Positions 35,711 to 44,410 of a stretch of 64,000 nucleotides of DNA are shown here, piece by piece. Made by a program: the position numbers and the translations under genes. Source of the DNA: Naumannella cuiyingiana (GTDB lineage Bacteria > Actinomycetota > Actinomycetes > Propionibacteriales > Propionibacteriaceae). The stretch's first letter is position 1, and every line of letters starts with the position of its first letter. The notes under the pieces were generated by a model. The model searched no databases. It was not told the origin of the DNA and saw nothing but the letters and a program-made list of their open reading frames with translations. The stretch lies in assembly GCF_013408305.1 (NCBI RefSeq), contig NZ_JACBZS010000001.1, forward strand, positions 2,418,001 through 2,482,000, in the 5' to 3' direction.

Positions 35711-37045
35711 GTGACCGACGTACGCATCAATGGCGTAGCACAGCAGCCTGTTTCCGACGCAAGGCCCAATCGCATCACGCCCGAGAGACTTCGCACGATC
35801 GTCGAGTCCGCGCACCTGAACTTCCTGATCGGGGCCGGTACATCCAGCCCATACTTCGCCGCGTTAGGCAACATCGAGGACGCCCTCGCGGACGTCGCCG
35901 ACCAAGACGCGCCTGAGCACGTCAAAGCTCTCGTCCGCGCTTCAATCCAGGCCTACTTCTTTGAGAAAGTTCTCGCTCCGAATGTGAAGATCGTGGAGCG
36001 AGACGAATCTGCGGAGGCCGTGCTTCGGTCGTATGCAACGTTCGTTCGCACCCTGAACCGTATATTGCTCCGGCGACACAGCACACTGCTGTCGAAACAG
36101 GCGAACATCTTCACGACCAACGTGGACATGCTGTTCGAAGTGGCCATGGAAGAACTCGGCATCGACTTCTCCGATGGATTCAGCGGAAAAATCCGGCCGA
36201 AGTTCGACCTCGGCGACTTCAGCACCCTGCGCTTCCGCGTCGGCAGCCGGTACGAGCATCGGTTCGAGGTGCCCGTCTTCAACCTCATCAAGATCCACGG
36301 GTCGGCCGCGTGGAGACAGCAGGAACGCGAGAACCGCAAGACTGACATCTATTTCGATCACGGGCTGACGCTCGTCAACGAGGTCGGAAAGCTGTTTCAG
36401 GCTGCGAAACCGCACCTGCTTTCTGTGCTGGTCGATCCTCAACCCGATGACGAGGGGCCGACCATTCGCCCGATTGCGGATCTCATCACCGAAGCCAGGC
36501 AGTATCTGGACGGTCTCGATCTGCTTGGAACGAGCGGCGAGGGGGAGTCGCCAACACCTTCGGATGTCGATGCGTTCTCCGCTGGGCACAACAAGCTTGG
36601 CATCGTTAACCCAGACAAGCGCAAGTTCGCAACAACCGTGCTGAACGAGACGTACTACGAGTTGATCCGCCGTTTTGCCAACGAAGTCGAGAAAGAGAGC
36701 AGCGTCCTCTTCGTCCACGGTTTCTCGTTCCGCGATGAACATCTACGAGACCTCGTGCTGAGAGCGGCCCGAACGAACCCAACGCTGCAGGTGATCGTCT
36801 TCTGTTATTCCCGCGGCGGGCTCAATGCGTATGAGAAGCTCCTGCCTGATGCTGAGATCAAGAACGGCAACATTCAGTTCGCGGTTCCTGATGAACCGAG
36901 CGAGGACGAGGAGGAACGAAAGATCAGCCTCGACGTTCTTGAATCCGACTACTTCGCGCCGATCATTCGCGACAAGGTGCCTGAGCCCGATCAGCGGATC
37001 GAACTGGACATCCACACCTCAACATCGGAGCCCCTTGGTGATTGA
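35711..37045 (+). CDS. SIR2-domain NADase-like effector of a SIR2-HerA defence system
   Basis: This 444-residue protein has an N-terminal SIR2-like domain: FLIGAGTSSPYFAALGN (GAGTS at 41-45), FTTNVDMLFE (Asn137 and Asp139) and NLIKIHGSAAW (His196). These are the residues that in bacterial SIR2 defence proteins bind and cleave NAD. A later block LFVHGFSFRDEHL is typical of SIR2-like proteins in defence loci. The protein lacks zinc-finger cysteines of true deacetylases. Its last eight bases overlap the HerA gene. In characterised SIR2-HerA (Nezha-type) systems the pair assembles and depletes NAD during phage infection; that role here is inferred from architecture. Confidence 0.9.
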   Translation: MTDVRINGVAQQPVSDARPNRITPERLRTIVESAHLNFLIGAGTSSPYFAALGNIEDALADVADQDAPEHVKALVRASIQAYFFEKVLAPNVKIVERDESAEAVLRSYATFVRTLNRILLRRHSTLLSKQANIFTTNVDMLFEVAMEELGIDFSDGFSGKIRPKFDLGDFSTLRFRVGSRYEHRFEVPVFNLIKIHGSAAWRQQERENRKTDIYFDHGLTLVNEVGKLFQAAKPHLLSVLVDPQPDDEGPTIRPIADLITEARQYLDGLDLLGTSGEGESPTPSDVDAFSAGHNKLGIVNPDKRKFATTVLNETYYELIRRFANEVEKESSVLFVHGFSFRDEHLRDLVLRAARTNPTLQVIVFCYSRGGLNAYEKLLPDAEIKNGNIQFAVPDEPSEDEEERKISLDVLESDYFAPIIRDKVPEPDQRIELDIHTSTSEPLGD

Positions 37046-39023
37046 GGACAGCGTTATTGACCAAGACGCGGTGTTCCGTGTCGGCCGAGTGGTCTCAGTT
37101 GACGGTCGGCGCGTGCGAGTAGCAGTCGACAAGCTAAAGAACGGTTCGCACCTTCAATACCGCGGTGGACTCGTGCGTAACGTCGCTGTTTCCAGCTACA
37201 TCAAGATAGTCAAGGGCTTCGTCGAGCTGATCGCCAAAGTCGACGGCGAGGTCGTCGAAGAAGATCGCAGCGCAACATCGGCATATCGCCGAGGAGTAGA
37301 CCCGCTGTCGCGCCAGCTCGACGTCAGCCTCGTCGGTTACATCGAGGACGGACGCTTCGAGCGGGGCGTCCGCGAGATGCCACTCCTGGACAACGAATGC
37401 TTCATACTCACGGAAGACGAGTTCGGACTCATCCACACGTTCGTCTCAGGCGGGGATGAACCGCTAGAGATCGGCACACTAGCGATGGAGCCAACTCAGC
37501 CTATCGCCGTCGGCATCAACGCGATCTTCGCAAGCCACGTTGGCATCTTCGGCAATACAGGTAGCGGCAAATCGTACACACTCGCGAAGCTCTACCACGA
37601 GTTGTTCAAGAGGTACGGTGCCATCCAAACGTTCCGACAGCGATCACAGTTCATATTGATCGATTTCAATGGCGAGTATGTCAATCGTGACGATGGAGTT
37701 GACGAGTACGCGACGGAGGTCATCGCCGGCGACGACGTGAAACAGGTGTACGACCTGTCGACCCACGACGACAGTGGAGATCGCCTTCCACTCCCGAAGG
37801 CAGCGGTCCACGATCCTGTCTTCTGGACCGTGCTACTCGACGCGACAGAGAAAACGCAGGCTCCCTTCATCTCGCGCGTACTCAAGAACGATTACTGGGA
37901 TGCCTTGCTTCCTGACTCTGCCGCGCTCCTTGACGTTATCGGTGACCTTGTGGCGCGTGCGACGAAAAGCAACGATGCAACCCTCGACAGGCAGCTGCCG
38001 ATCAACTTCCTAGAGGAGGTCGAGGAGTGTCTGGGTGATGATGTCGACCACCGAGGTCTCACTGCGCTGATTCAAGAGATGCGTGACAGGCTCCAGTACT
38101 TCAGCCGTGACAACAACTTCTACTGGGGCCCAAGAGGCAGCGTCGAGGAGAAGTGGGCGACTGCTGACGACTGGAGCGATTTCATCAAGGGCAAAGTCAC
38201 CGCAGTGCAGCAGGACTTCTCCTCGGTGGGTGACGTTGACCTAGTTCGATTCAAGCTGGTCCTCCAGTATTACCGGGACGTGATCAGTGGCTTCACGAAC
38301 CGCGAGCACCTCGGCCCGATGATGAAGCGCATGGTCGAGCGAGTACCCAGCATCAAGCGCCTCGTTCGAGTGTCCGACGATGCATTCACTGCGGTGCCTC
38401 TGACGGTTGTATCACTCAGAAACGTGAACCTTGCCATGCGCAAGGTCATCCCCATGATCGTCTGTAAACACCTCTACGACGACAAGAAACGGACGGACCC
38501 ACAAGGACAGCGGTATTTGAATCTCATCATCGACGAAGCGCATAACATCCTGTCAGCGGCATCTTCACGAGAGAGTGAGGCTTGGCGTGATTACCGCCTC
38601 GAAACGTTTGAGGAGATCGTCAAGGAAGGGCGAAAATTTGGAGTCTTCCTAACGATCGCGAGCCAGCGACCGCATGACATCTCCGAGACGATCGTCTCGC
38701 AACTGCACAACTACTTCCTTCACAGGCTCGTGAACAACCTGGATGTCCATGCCATCGAGAAGGCGGTCGCCTACCTTGATCGAGTGTCGTTCGAATCGCT
38801 GCCGATTCTGCCGACAGGAACGTGTGTTCTTGCTGGCGTCTCAGCTCAGGTTCCGGTTGTTGTCCGGGTCGGCCAGCTTCCTCCAGAAGCCGTCCCTAAC
38901 AGTCGCACAATGTCGGTTACGAGCGAGTGGCTCTCGCCACTCATTGTTGACTCTGACGACGACGAGCTAATGGACGTTACGGATCTGAGCGATGCGGATT
39001 CGCCATCAGACGCCCCATTCTGA
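37038..39023 (+). CDS. HerA-type ATPase of a SIR2-HerA defence system
   Basis: This 661-residue ATPase starts at GTG 37038 inside the SIR2 gene. Residues 10-70 resemble the HAS-barrel (VFRVGRVVSVDGRRVRVAVD). The RecA-like core has Walker A GNTGSGKS at 172-179, FILIDFNGEYVN, Walker B LIIDEAHN with Asp499, and the downstream sensor ASQRPHDISETIVSQLHNYF conserved in HerA/DUF87 hexameric translocases. The eight-base overlap implies a fixed ratio with SIR2. Length and motifs are complete, in contrast to the pseudogenes around it. GC is lower than in core genes. Confidence 0.92.
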   Translation: MIEDSVIDQDAVFRVGRVVSVDGRRVRVAVDKLKNGSHLQYRGGLVRNVAVSSYIKIVKGFVELIAKVDGEVVEEDRSATSAYRRGVDPLSRQLDVSLVGYIEDGRFERGVREMPLLDNECFILTEDEFGLIHTFVSGGDEPLEIGTLAMEPTQPIAVGINAIFASHVGIFGNTGSGKSYTLAKLYHELFKRYGAIQTFRQRSQFILIDFNGEYVNRDDGVDEYATEVIAGDDVKQVYDLSTHDDSGDRLPLPKAAVHDPVFWTVLLDATEKTQAPFISRVLKNDYWDALLPDSAALLDVIGDLVARATKSNDATLDRQLPINFLEEVEECLGDDVDHRGLTALIQEMRDRLQYFSRDNNFYWGPRGSVEEKWATADDWSDFIKGKVTAVQQDFSSVGDVDLVRFKLVLQYYRDVISGFTNREHLGPMMKRMVERVPSIKRLVRVSDDAFTAVPLTVVSLRNVNLAMRKVIPMIVCKHLYDDKKRTDPQGQRYLNLIIDEAHNILSAASSRESEAWRDYRLETFEEIVKEGRKFGVFLTIASQRPHDISETIVSQLHNYFLHRLVNNLDVHAIEKAVAYLDRVSFESLPILPTGTCVLAGVSAQVPVVVRVGQLPPEAVPNSRTMSVTSEWLSPLIVDSDDDELMDVTDLSDADSPSDAPF

Positions 39024-39103
39024 GGTTCGTCACGTCGGGCACCGATACGAGGTTCAGCACGACTGGGTGGGCGGGGCCGAACCGCTGGACCCGCGCATGG
39101 TCC

Positions 39104-39330
39104 TCATCGTTCGCGCCCATGGGTGCCACGCAGAGCTGTTCCTGCATCCATGAGATGGTTCCGAACGGTGCCTGCTAGAACCCCAGACGATTGCCAACGC
39201 GTTGGAGTGATTCTCCATTCTGGTAGTACTGCACCATCTCCCGCGCCTCCTCCAGAGACGGAGTCACACGGCGCACGCGGACGCCGCGCTTCCGAAGCAA
39301 ACGCACCGGCGTCGCTTTTACGAAGGGGAT
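39104..39330 (-). pseudogene. Helix-turn-helix remnant of a resolvase-type protein
   Basis: Reading the reverse strand gives VRLLRKRGVRVRRVTPSLEE and VQYYQNGESLQRVGNRLGF, then a TAG. After a frame change come AGTVRNHLMDAGTALRGTHG and a TGA at 39106. This is the double HTH tail often found at the end of actinobacterial resolvases or element-encoded regulators. The N-terminal part is gone and the frame is broken. Confidence 0.6.
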
Positions 39331-39432
39331 CAGGACATCGAGCACGGCGAACAGGCGAGCCTGCGTCCGGTAGACCGCTGAGGAGTTGGACCGTCGATGC
39401 TCGGCGCCACGAGCCTCATCGAACGCGTGCGG

Positions 39433-39753
39433 TCACCCTTGAGCCTCCACAAACGTGGGCATTCGGCCGGCCTCTGCAAGAGCCTTCTTCCGCTGGGCCG
39501 TGTAGTGCCACCAGGGTTGACCCGGCGCACCATCGGCTTGGTCGACGGCCGACATGAGAGTCTCGAGGAGACATGTGTCCTCAGCGCACCGGCGATAGCA
39601 CAAATCTGCTCGAAGAGTTCGAGTGGGTCGCGTCCGCGGAGTTGCTCGACGCTGATGATTCCGATGTCTGAAGCACTTCGTCACGGCGGGCCCGACGTTC
39701 ACTAGTGTCCGCAGGTCGCTCTTGTTGGGTGGTGTGAAACTCACACTCAACAT
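39433..39753 (-). pseudogene. Helix-hairpin-helix (Cdd1-like) protein, double frameshift
   Basis: From ATG 39753 the frame encodes NKSDLRTLVNVGPAVTKCF. A shift is then needed to read DIGIISVEQLRGRDPLELFE, and a second shift returns to DTCLLETLMSAVDQADGAPG, PWWHYTAQRKKALAE and a stop at 39433. Put together this matches the short helix-hairpin-helix Cdd1/pathogenicity-locus family. The two shifts compensate, leaving a 321-base span. Confidence 0.75.
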
Positions 39754-39778
39754 GGCAGCCCAGCCACCGGCGCGCCGT

Positions 39779-40600
39779 CTAGAACATTTCGGCCGAAGCA
39801 GGAGTGGACGCGCGCTCAATGAGAGCGGTCGGGGTGAGACCGCTGAACCGCTGCGCGTCGCGGCCGAGATGCGCTTGGTCGCTGTATCCGTTCGAGGCGG
39901 CGATCTGCGCAAGGCCGGCGCGACTCGTAACCGTCGCATCGTGGATGGCATGGTGGAGTCTTGCGACTTGGTGGATGGTCTTGGGCGTCAGACCGGTGTC
40001 GCGCTCGACGAGCCGGCGCAGATGACGCTGCGAGAGATCCATACGGTCCGCCAGCTCCGCGATAGAGGGCGCGATCTGAGATGTGAGGGCCGTCACGGCG
40101 TGGTCCACCCGAGCGTCGACTGCCGCATCCGGCCAAAGCGATCCGAGCAGTTCGCGGTCGATCCGGTCCCCCCAGAGGGCGTCGATCAGGCGGTGCACGG
40201 TGGACGCCGAGAACAGGTCATCAAGGGCGACCTCGCGATTGGTGAGCTCGGCCGCGTGAAGGCCGACGATCGAGGAGAGCCATGCTGTATTGATGCGTAG
40301 CCCCTTCAACCTCGTTCCCTCTGGGAGCACGGGAAGGTCAGCGGTGGTTGACGGGCCGACCAGCCATGCCCGCCCATAAGAGGCCACGATGATGTCCGAC
40401 TGATTGTCCGGAAGGACCCGAGCCGTCTCGCTACCGACCCAACGCTCCCACAGATGCGTGAACGGGGCGCGCCCCGTCCCGATCCGATGCTCCCGATATG
40501 CGCCAGGAGAGTGTCCCTTTTGTTCAAGACTGCCGGAACTTGAGGTCATAGCGTGGCGGCCATGACCACCGTCATCGACGTCAGCCAACGTTCCTGTCAT
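39779..40600 (-). CDS. AraC-family transcriptional regulator
   Basis: This 273-residue protein has a C-terminal AraC/XylS double helix-turn-helix: PSIAELADRMDLSQRHLRRL and GLAQIAASNGYSDQAHLGRD, with LTPKTIHQVARLHHAI between them. The N-terminal 150 residues form a ligand-binding domain without obvious identity. The ATG at 40600 has GAGGAGG upstream. It is divergent from the FAD oxidase gene with 62 bases between, so it likely controls that pair. Confidence 0.88.
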   Translation of the reverse strand: MTGTLADVDDGGHGRHAMTSSSGSLEQKGHSPGAYREHRIGTGRAPFTHLWERWVGSETARVLPDNQSDIIVASYGRAWLVGPSTTADLPVLPEGTRLKGLRINTAWLSSIVGLHAAELTNREVALDDLFSASTVHRLIDALWGDRIDRELLGSLWPDAAVDARVDHAVTALTSQIAPSIAELADRMDLSQRHLRRLVERDTGLTPKTIHQVARLHHAIHDATVTSRAGLAQIAASNGYSDQAHLGRDAQRFSGLTPTALIERASTPASAEMF

Positions 40601-40662
40601 GCCCGCCTCCTCGTCATGCGCGCTTCGACCTCCTCCATCTTCCCAGAGCAGGAGGGGCGAGC

Positions 40663-42012
40663 GTGAGCGACTGGAACGGGTCAGTGTTCACGCCAGGCGA
40701 CGACGGATACGCCGCCGAGCTGAACACCAACAACCAGAGCGTTGAGCATCGGCCCGCGCTCGTCGTGGCGGCGGCCGACACCGCCGATGTGGTGAGGGCC
40801 GTGCAGTATGCCAGGGCGCACGGTCTGTCGGTCGCGGTGCAGACGACCGGACATGGCATGTCGCTGCCCAGCGACGGGGTGCTGATCTCGACCCAGCGGC
40901 TGAATCGGGTCGAGATCGACGCGGGCACGCGAATCGCTCGGGTCCAGGGCGGTGCGCGCTGGCTCGACGTCATCCCAGCGGCGGCAGCGTATGGCCTCGC
41001 GCCCTTGAACGGATCGAGCCCGCAGGTTGGCGTAGTCGGTTTCATGCTGGGCGGTGGAGTCGGGATGCTCGGGCGTCAGCATGGTTATGCCGCTGATCAC
41101 ATTCGCAGCCTCAGGATCGTCACCGCCGACGGGGAGGAGCGCCGCGTGGACCCGGACTCCGATCCCGAGCTGTTCTGGGCCGTGCGGGGAGGCAAGGGCA
41201 ATCTCGGCGTCGTAACCCAGATCGAATTCGACCTGTTCGAGGTCAGTGATCTCTATGGTGGCGGGCTCTACTTCCCTGCGGAGACGGTTGCTCAGCTACT
41301 CGAACTTTATGTCGCCTGGACACTCGACCTGCCGCGCACGATGTCGACTTCGATTCTGCTGTCTCGGTACCCCGACATCGAACAGGTCCGCGCGGAGCTC
41401 CGGGGCAAGTACGTCGCCCATTTGCGCGTTGCCTACTTCGGCCCAGCCGAGGAGGCCGAACGTCTGCTCCGACCCGTCCGCGAACTGGACGCGCCTCTGC
41501 TCGACACCGTGGGCGCGATGCCCTACACCGACATCGGCACGATCCACCACGAACCCGTCGGACCGTATTCGGTGTACGAGAGCGGCTTCTACACCGGGTA
41601 CCTCGCCGCGTCCGACACCCGCACGATCCTGAAGCGGGTCGGCCCCGACGTGAACGCCCCGCTCATCTTCGAGCTGCGCCATCACGGCGGCGGCTATCGC
41701 ACCCTGCCCGCCATCTCGAACCCTGTCGGGGGACGCGACGCGGAGTTCACGATCTATATCGGCTCCGTCATCGACCCGCCCGCGATGACCACGGACAAGG
41801 CCATCCACACCGCGATCCGTGACGACTTCGCGCATGTCGATCGCGGGACGGTGTTGAACTTCCTCGGTGCTCATACCGATTTCGAGACCATCCATCGAGC
41901 GTTCCTCCCCGAAGACGCCGGGCGCCTCATCGCCGTACAGCAGAAGCGCGACCCGCAGAACGTGTTCTGCATCAACCATCGGCTCGCCGCGCAGGAAGGA
42001 GCCTCGCATTGA
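40663..42012 (+). CDS. FAD-binding oxidase (berberine-bridge-like)
   Basis: This 449-residue PCMH-type flavoprotein has the FAD loop VQTTGHGMSLPSDGV, where the usual histidine for covalent flavin attachment appears in GHG. It also has GLAPLNGSSPQVGVVGFMLG, the substrate-domain start LRIVTADGEERRVDP, RGGKGNLGVVTQIEFDLF, and the C-terminal FCINHRLAA block. Such enzymes oxidise sugars, alkaloid-like or other secondary metabolites. The GTG has a purine-rich AGGAGGGG upstream, and the stop overlaps the next gene by four bases. Confidence 0.9.
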   Translation: MSDWNGSVFTPGDDGYAAELNTNNQSVEHRPALVVAAADTADVVRAVQYARAHGLSVAVQTTGHGMSLPSDGVLISTQRLNRVEIDAGTRIARVQGGARWLDVIPAAAAYGLAPLNGSSPQVGVVGFMLGGGVGMLGRQHGYAADHIRSLRIVTADGEERRVDPDSDPELFWAVRGGKGNLGVVTQIEFDLFEVSDLYGGGLYFPAETVAQLLELYVAWTLDLPRTMSTSILLSRYPDIEQVRAELRGKYVAHLRVAYFGPAEEAERLLRPVRELDAPLLDTVGAMPYTDIGTIHHEPVGPYSVYESGFYTGYLAASDTRTILKRVGPDVNAPLIFELRHHGGGYRTLPAISNPVGGRDAEFTIYIGSVIDPPAMTTDKAIHTAIRDDFAHVDRGTVLNFLGAHTDFETIHRAFLPEDAGRLIAVQQKRDPQNVFCINHRLAAQEGASH

Positions 42013-42449
42013 TTGGGCAACGACTGCACTTCATCACGTTCGCCACAGCCAATCTTTACGCCGCACGCGGCTTCTACGACGCACTTGGCTGGACGCCACT
42101 GACCGATGTCGAGGGGGAGATCATCTTCTATCAGACCGCACCCGGCCTCGTTCTCGGATTCTTCGACGCGACGAAGTTCAATCAGGACCTCGCCACGACC
42201 TCCGACCGTTCGCAGCTTGGCGGCGTCATCCTCTCGCACAACGTCGACAGCCCCGCCGAGGTACAGGCCCTCGTGACGGTCATGTCCCAAGCAGGCGGAA
42301 CCTTGCTGAAGCCTCCACAGGCCGGACAATTCGGCAGCATCTTCCATGCCCATGTCGAAGACCCCAACGGCGTCCTCTGGGAGATCGCGCACAACCCACG
42401 CTGGGGCGTCGACGCCGACGGCAACGTCGTCTTCGGAACCGAATCGTGA
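42009..42449 (+). CDS. VOC-superfamily (glyoxalase/bleomycin-resistance fold) protein
   Basis: This is a 146-residue protein with two beta-alpha-beta-beta-beta modules (HFITFATANLYAARGFYDAL, and FHAHVEDPNGVLWEIAHNP at the end) typical of the vicinal oxygen chelate family. The TTG start lies within the oxidase stop (TTGA), so the two are co-translated. It could bind or modify the oxidase product or give drug resistance; the reaction is not evident. Confidence 0.88.
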   Translation: MIGQRLHFITFATANLYAARGFYDALGWTPLTDVEGEIIFYQTAPGLVLGFFDATKFNQDLATTSDRSQLGGVILSHNVDSPAEVQALVTVMSQAGGTLLKPPQAGQFGSIFHAHVEDPNGVLWEIAHNPRWGVDADGNVVFGTES

Positions 42450-42466
42450 CGGCGGGATCGCCACAA

Positions 42467-42486
42467 CACAGTGTCGAGGCACTGTG
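42467..42486 (+). terminator. Hairpin after the FAD oxidase/VOC operon
   Basis: CACAGTG and CACTGTG form a seven-base stem around TCGAGG, 18 bases after the VOC stop. It is a weak terminator candidate. The rest of the 253-base gap up to 42,703 shows nothing recognisable. Confidence 0.45.
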
Positions 42487-42702
42487 AGGTGGATGGGTCA
42501 TGCTGGCGGCGACCGTGTACGAGGCGGAGGATGCCGCCGGTGCAGGTCGCACGCCTACATCGTCATTCAGTTCCCGCTGCGGCTTCCAGTCGCTCGACGC
42601 GCTTCCACTCGTGTGGTGGGAGTCCGCCCTTGGTTGTCGGGCATGTCTGCGCCAATGCATCACCCTCCGTCTGACTGAATCTGTCGGCTCTGAGCGGTAT
42701 CA

Positions 42703-43602
42703 ATGACCATGCGCATCACCCTCGACGGCCAATCGTTCGAGCTCACTCCTGAGCTCGTCCGGTCGCGCCTCGAAGGGCATGCGCCCGAGAACATCCGCAA
42801 CTACTGGGTCGACATCGACGGCATCCGTTGGCCGGTCAAGCAGGTCATCTCGCTCGCGACCGGTGTGGAGGACCGGAAGCGATTCCGATCGCAGTTCTCG
42901 CGACGCTGGCTTGAGAGTCTGGGCTTCGCGATCGGGAGCGAAAACGCAGCGTCCGTCCAGGGGCGACCTTCGAGTCGGGCGACGATCTCCTCCCCGCCGC
43001 CGACGATTCACCCTGGGCGTAATCCGGACAATGAGAGTCCGGCTGGCGTCGAGATCGGCTCGGTCCTCGACCGCCTCCGCGACGACGCCTCATCGAACAA
43101 CCTTGCCGACGTGCTCGCGACCGGCGGGCGCGGCCTGAAGTCGCCGGGGATGTACAGCTGGTGGGTCGATGTTGCTGGTGCTGAAGACCTCTCCCGCGGC
43201 CTCGGTCACCCGGTCGAGCCCGGCCTGATCTACGCGGGACTGGCAGGAGCGACCCGCAACGGTGGGTCGAAGTCGTCAAACACACTGTGGGGGCGCATCG
43301 CGACGATGCATCTTGGCAAGAAGCGCCAGTTCTCCACGCTGCGAAGGAGCCTCGGCGGGATCCTGGCGGCAGCACACGGGCAGCCCACGATCGACGAGGT
43401 CGAGCTATCGACGTGGATGTACGCGCATCTGCGCGTCGTGACGATCCCTGTCGCTGATCCGGACACACTCAATGACCTGGAGTCGGCGTTGCTCGCCGAG
43501 CTCGACCCCCCGCTGAACCTCGCGAAGGTCCCAAAAACACCGCTGAGGCAGAAGCTCTCCGCGCTGCGGAAGCAGTTCGGGACCGAAGAAGCGAATGCCT
43601 GA
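42703..43602 (+). CDS. GIY-YIG-like nuclease with N-terminal WPVKQV-type domain
   Basis: This 299-residue protein has two parts. Residues 1-80 contain VDIDGIRWPVKQVISLATG and RWLESLGFAIG, a small domain often seen at the N-terminus of actinobacterial nuclease-like and restriction-like proteins. Residues 125-295 resemble a GIY-YIG fold: GMYSWWVDVAG (GIY-like), GLIYAGLAGATRNGG (YIG-like IYAG and conserved Arg), TLWGRIATMHLG, FSTLRRSLG and LNDLESALLAEL with a conserved glutamate. A Ser/Pro linker joins them. It may cut DNA, perhaps modified or foreign DNA, but this is inference. It is a single-gene unit. Confidence 0.72.
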   Translation: MTMRITLDGQSFELTPELVRSRLEGHAPENIRNYWVDIDGIRWPVKQVISLATGVEDRKRFRSQFSRRWLESLGFAIGSENAASVQGRPSSRATISSPPPTIHPGRNPDNESPAGVEIGSVLDRLRDDASSNNLADVLATGGRGLKSPGMYSWWVDVAGAEDLSRGLGHPVEPGLIYAGLAGATRNGGSKSSNTLWGRIATMHLGKKRQFSTLRRSLGGILAAAHGQPTIDEVELSTWMYAHLRVVTIPVADPDTLNDLESALLAELDPPLNLAKVPKTPLRQKLSALRKQFGTEEANA

Positions 43603-43682
43603 AGTCGACACGGTCGACGCGGCCACGCGAGAAGGAGGCGGCTCGGAGCGCTGCAGAAGGCGCTCGGCTCCGCCCGCTCCGT

Positions 43683-44318
43683 TCACCGAGCGGTTCGCGG
43701 CCTGTGCCCCGCGAGGGATCGGGCCAACTCCGCGAGGCTGCGCGCGAGTTCGTCGGGGTCGCGGTCCTCGTCCTCGGTCCAGTGGCGCAGTTGCTCGGCG
43801 GCCAGCGCCGCCATCAAGACCTGGGCCCTGACGTCGGCATTCGCGGCGCCCGCAGCATCGAGCAGGATCCGGCAGTGCGTCACCCACAGGGAGTGGGCGC
43901 CGCTGCGGAAGCGGGCACCCGGGCTGTTCGTCTCCGACATCTCCAGCAGCTCGATGTTGTCGAGCGCCAGCAGCAGGTACGCCTCGACGAAGGCGACGAG
44001 CCGATCGATCGGGTCGGCCCCCGGCCCGATCGGCGCCGGCCCGGAGATCATCTGCTGCTGCAGCGCGCGTTCCCGCTCGCCGAGCAGGGCGCTCGCCAGG
44101 CCGCCCTTGTCGCCGAACCTGCGATACAGCGTCCCCTTGCCGACTCCGGCCTCGGCCGCGATCTCGTCCATCGTCACCGCCGCGACCCCGCGGCGAGCGA
44201 ACAGGTGCGCCGCAACCTCGAGTGCGTGCGCCCGGTTCCGCGCCGCGTCCGCCCGCTCTGCCCGGGGCGGGGACAGCTCGATCGTCAGCTCGTGTGGATC
44301 CTGCCTGCGTTCGACCAT
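43683..44318 (-). CDS. TetR-family transcriptional regulator
   Basis: This 211-residue repressor has the N-terminal HTH RNRAHALEVAAHLFARRGVA, then VTMDEIAAEAGVGKGTLYRR and a helical ligand domain. It is divergent from the azoreductase gene. The 92-base gap contains a perfect palindrome that is a likely operator, so it should repress both itself and the azoreductase-SMR unit. Confidence 0.93.
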   Translation of the reverse strand: MVERRQDPHELTIELSPPRAERADAARNRAHALEVAAHLFARRGVAAVTMDEIAAEAGVGKGTLYRRFGDKGGLASALLGERERALQQQMISGPAPIGPGADPIDRLVAFVEAYLLLALDNIELLEMSETNSPGARFRSGAHSLWVTHCRILLDAAGAANADVRAQVLMAALAAEQLRHWTEDEDRDPDELARSLAELARSLAGHRPRTAR

Positions 44319-44337
44319 CGGGCCTCTCGATTCTAAA

Positions 44338-44370
44338 CGGACTATAGTCCGGTATAGTGGACCGTAGTCC
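44338..44370. promoter_or_regulatory. Putative TetR operator with overlapping promoter
   Basis: CGGACTATAGTCCG at 44338-44351 is a perfect 14-base palindrome. GGACCGTAGTCC at 44359-44370 is a degenerate second copy 20 bases further on. TATAGT at 44353-44358 lies between them and resembles a -10 box, so bound repressor would block transcription. Confidence 0.75.
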
Positions 44371-44410
44371 GATTATCTCCACACGCGTGCCCGTCACGAA
44401 AGGACGCACG

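Noticed and set aside
36825-37037. Upstream extension of the HerA frame
   Set aside because: The in-frame ATG at 36825 lies inside the SIR2 gene and would add an Arg-rich leader; the GTG at 37038 places the HAS-barrel at the N-terminus.
39000-43700. A right-hand attachment site matching the tRNA-Ala 3' end
   Set aside because: I looked for GGTTCGAATCCCC or TAGCTCC copies near likely borders and found none, so the right border is left open.
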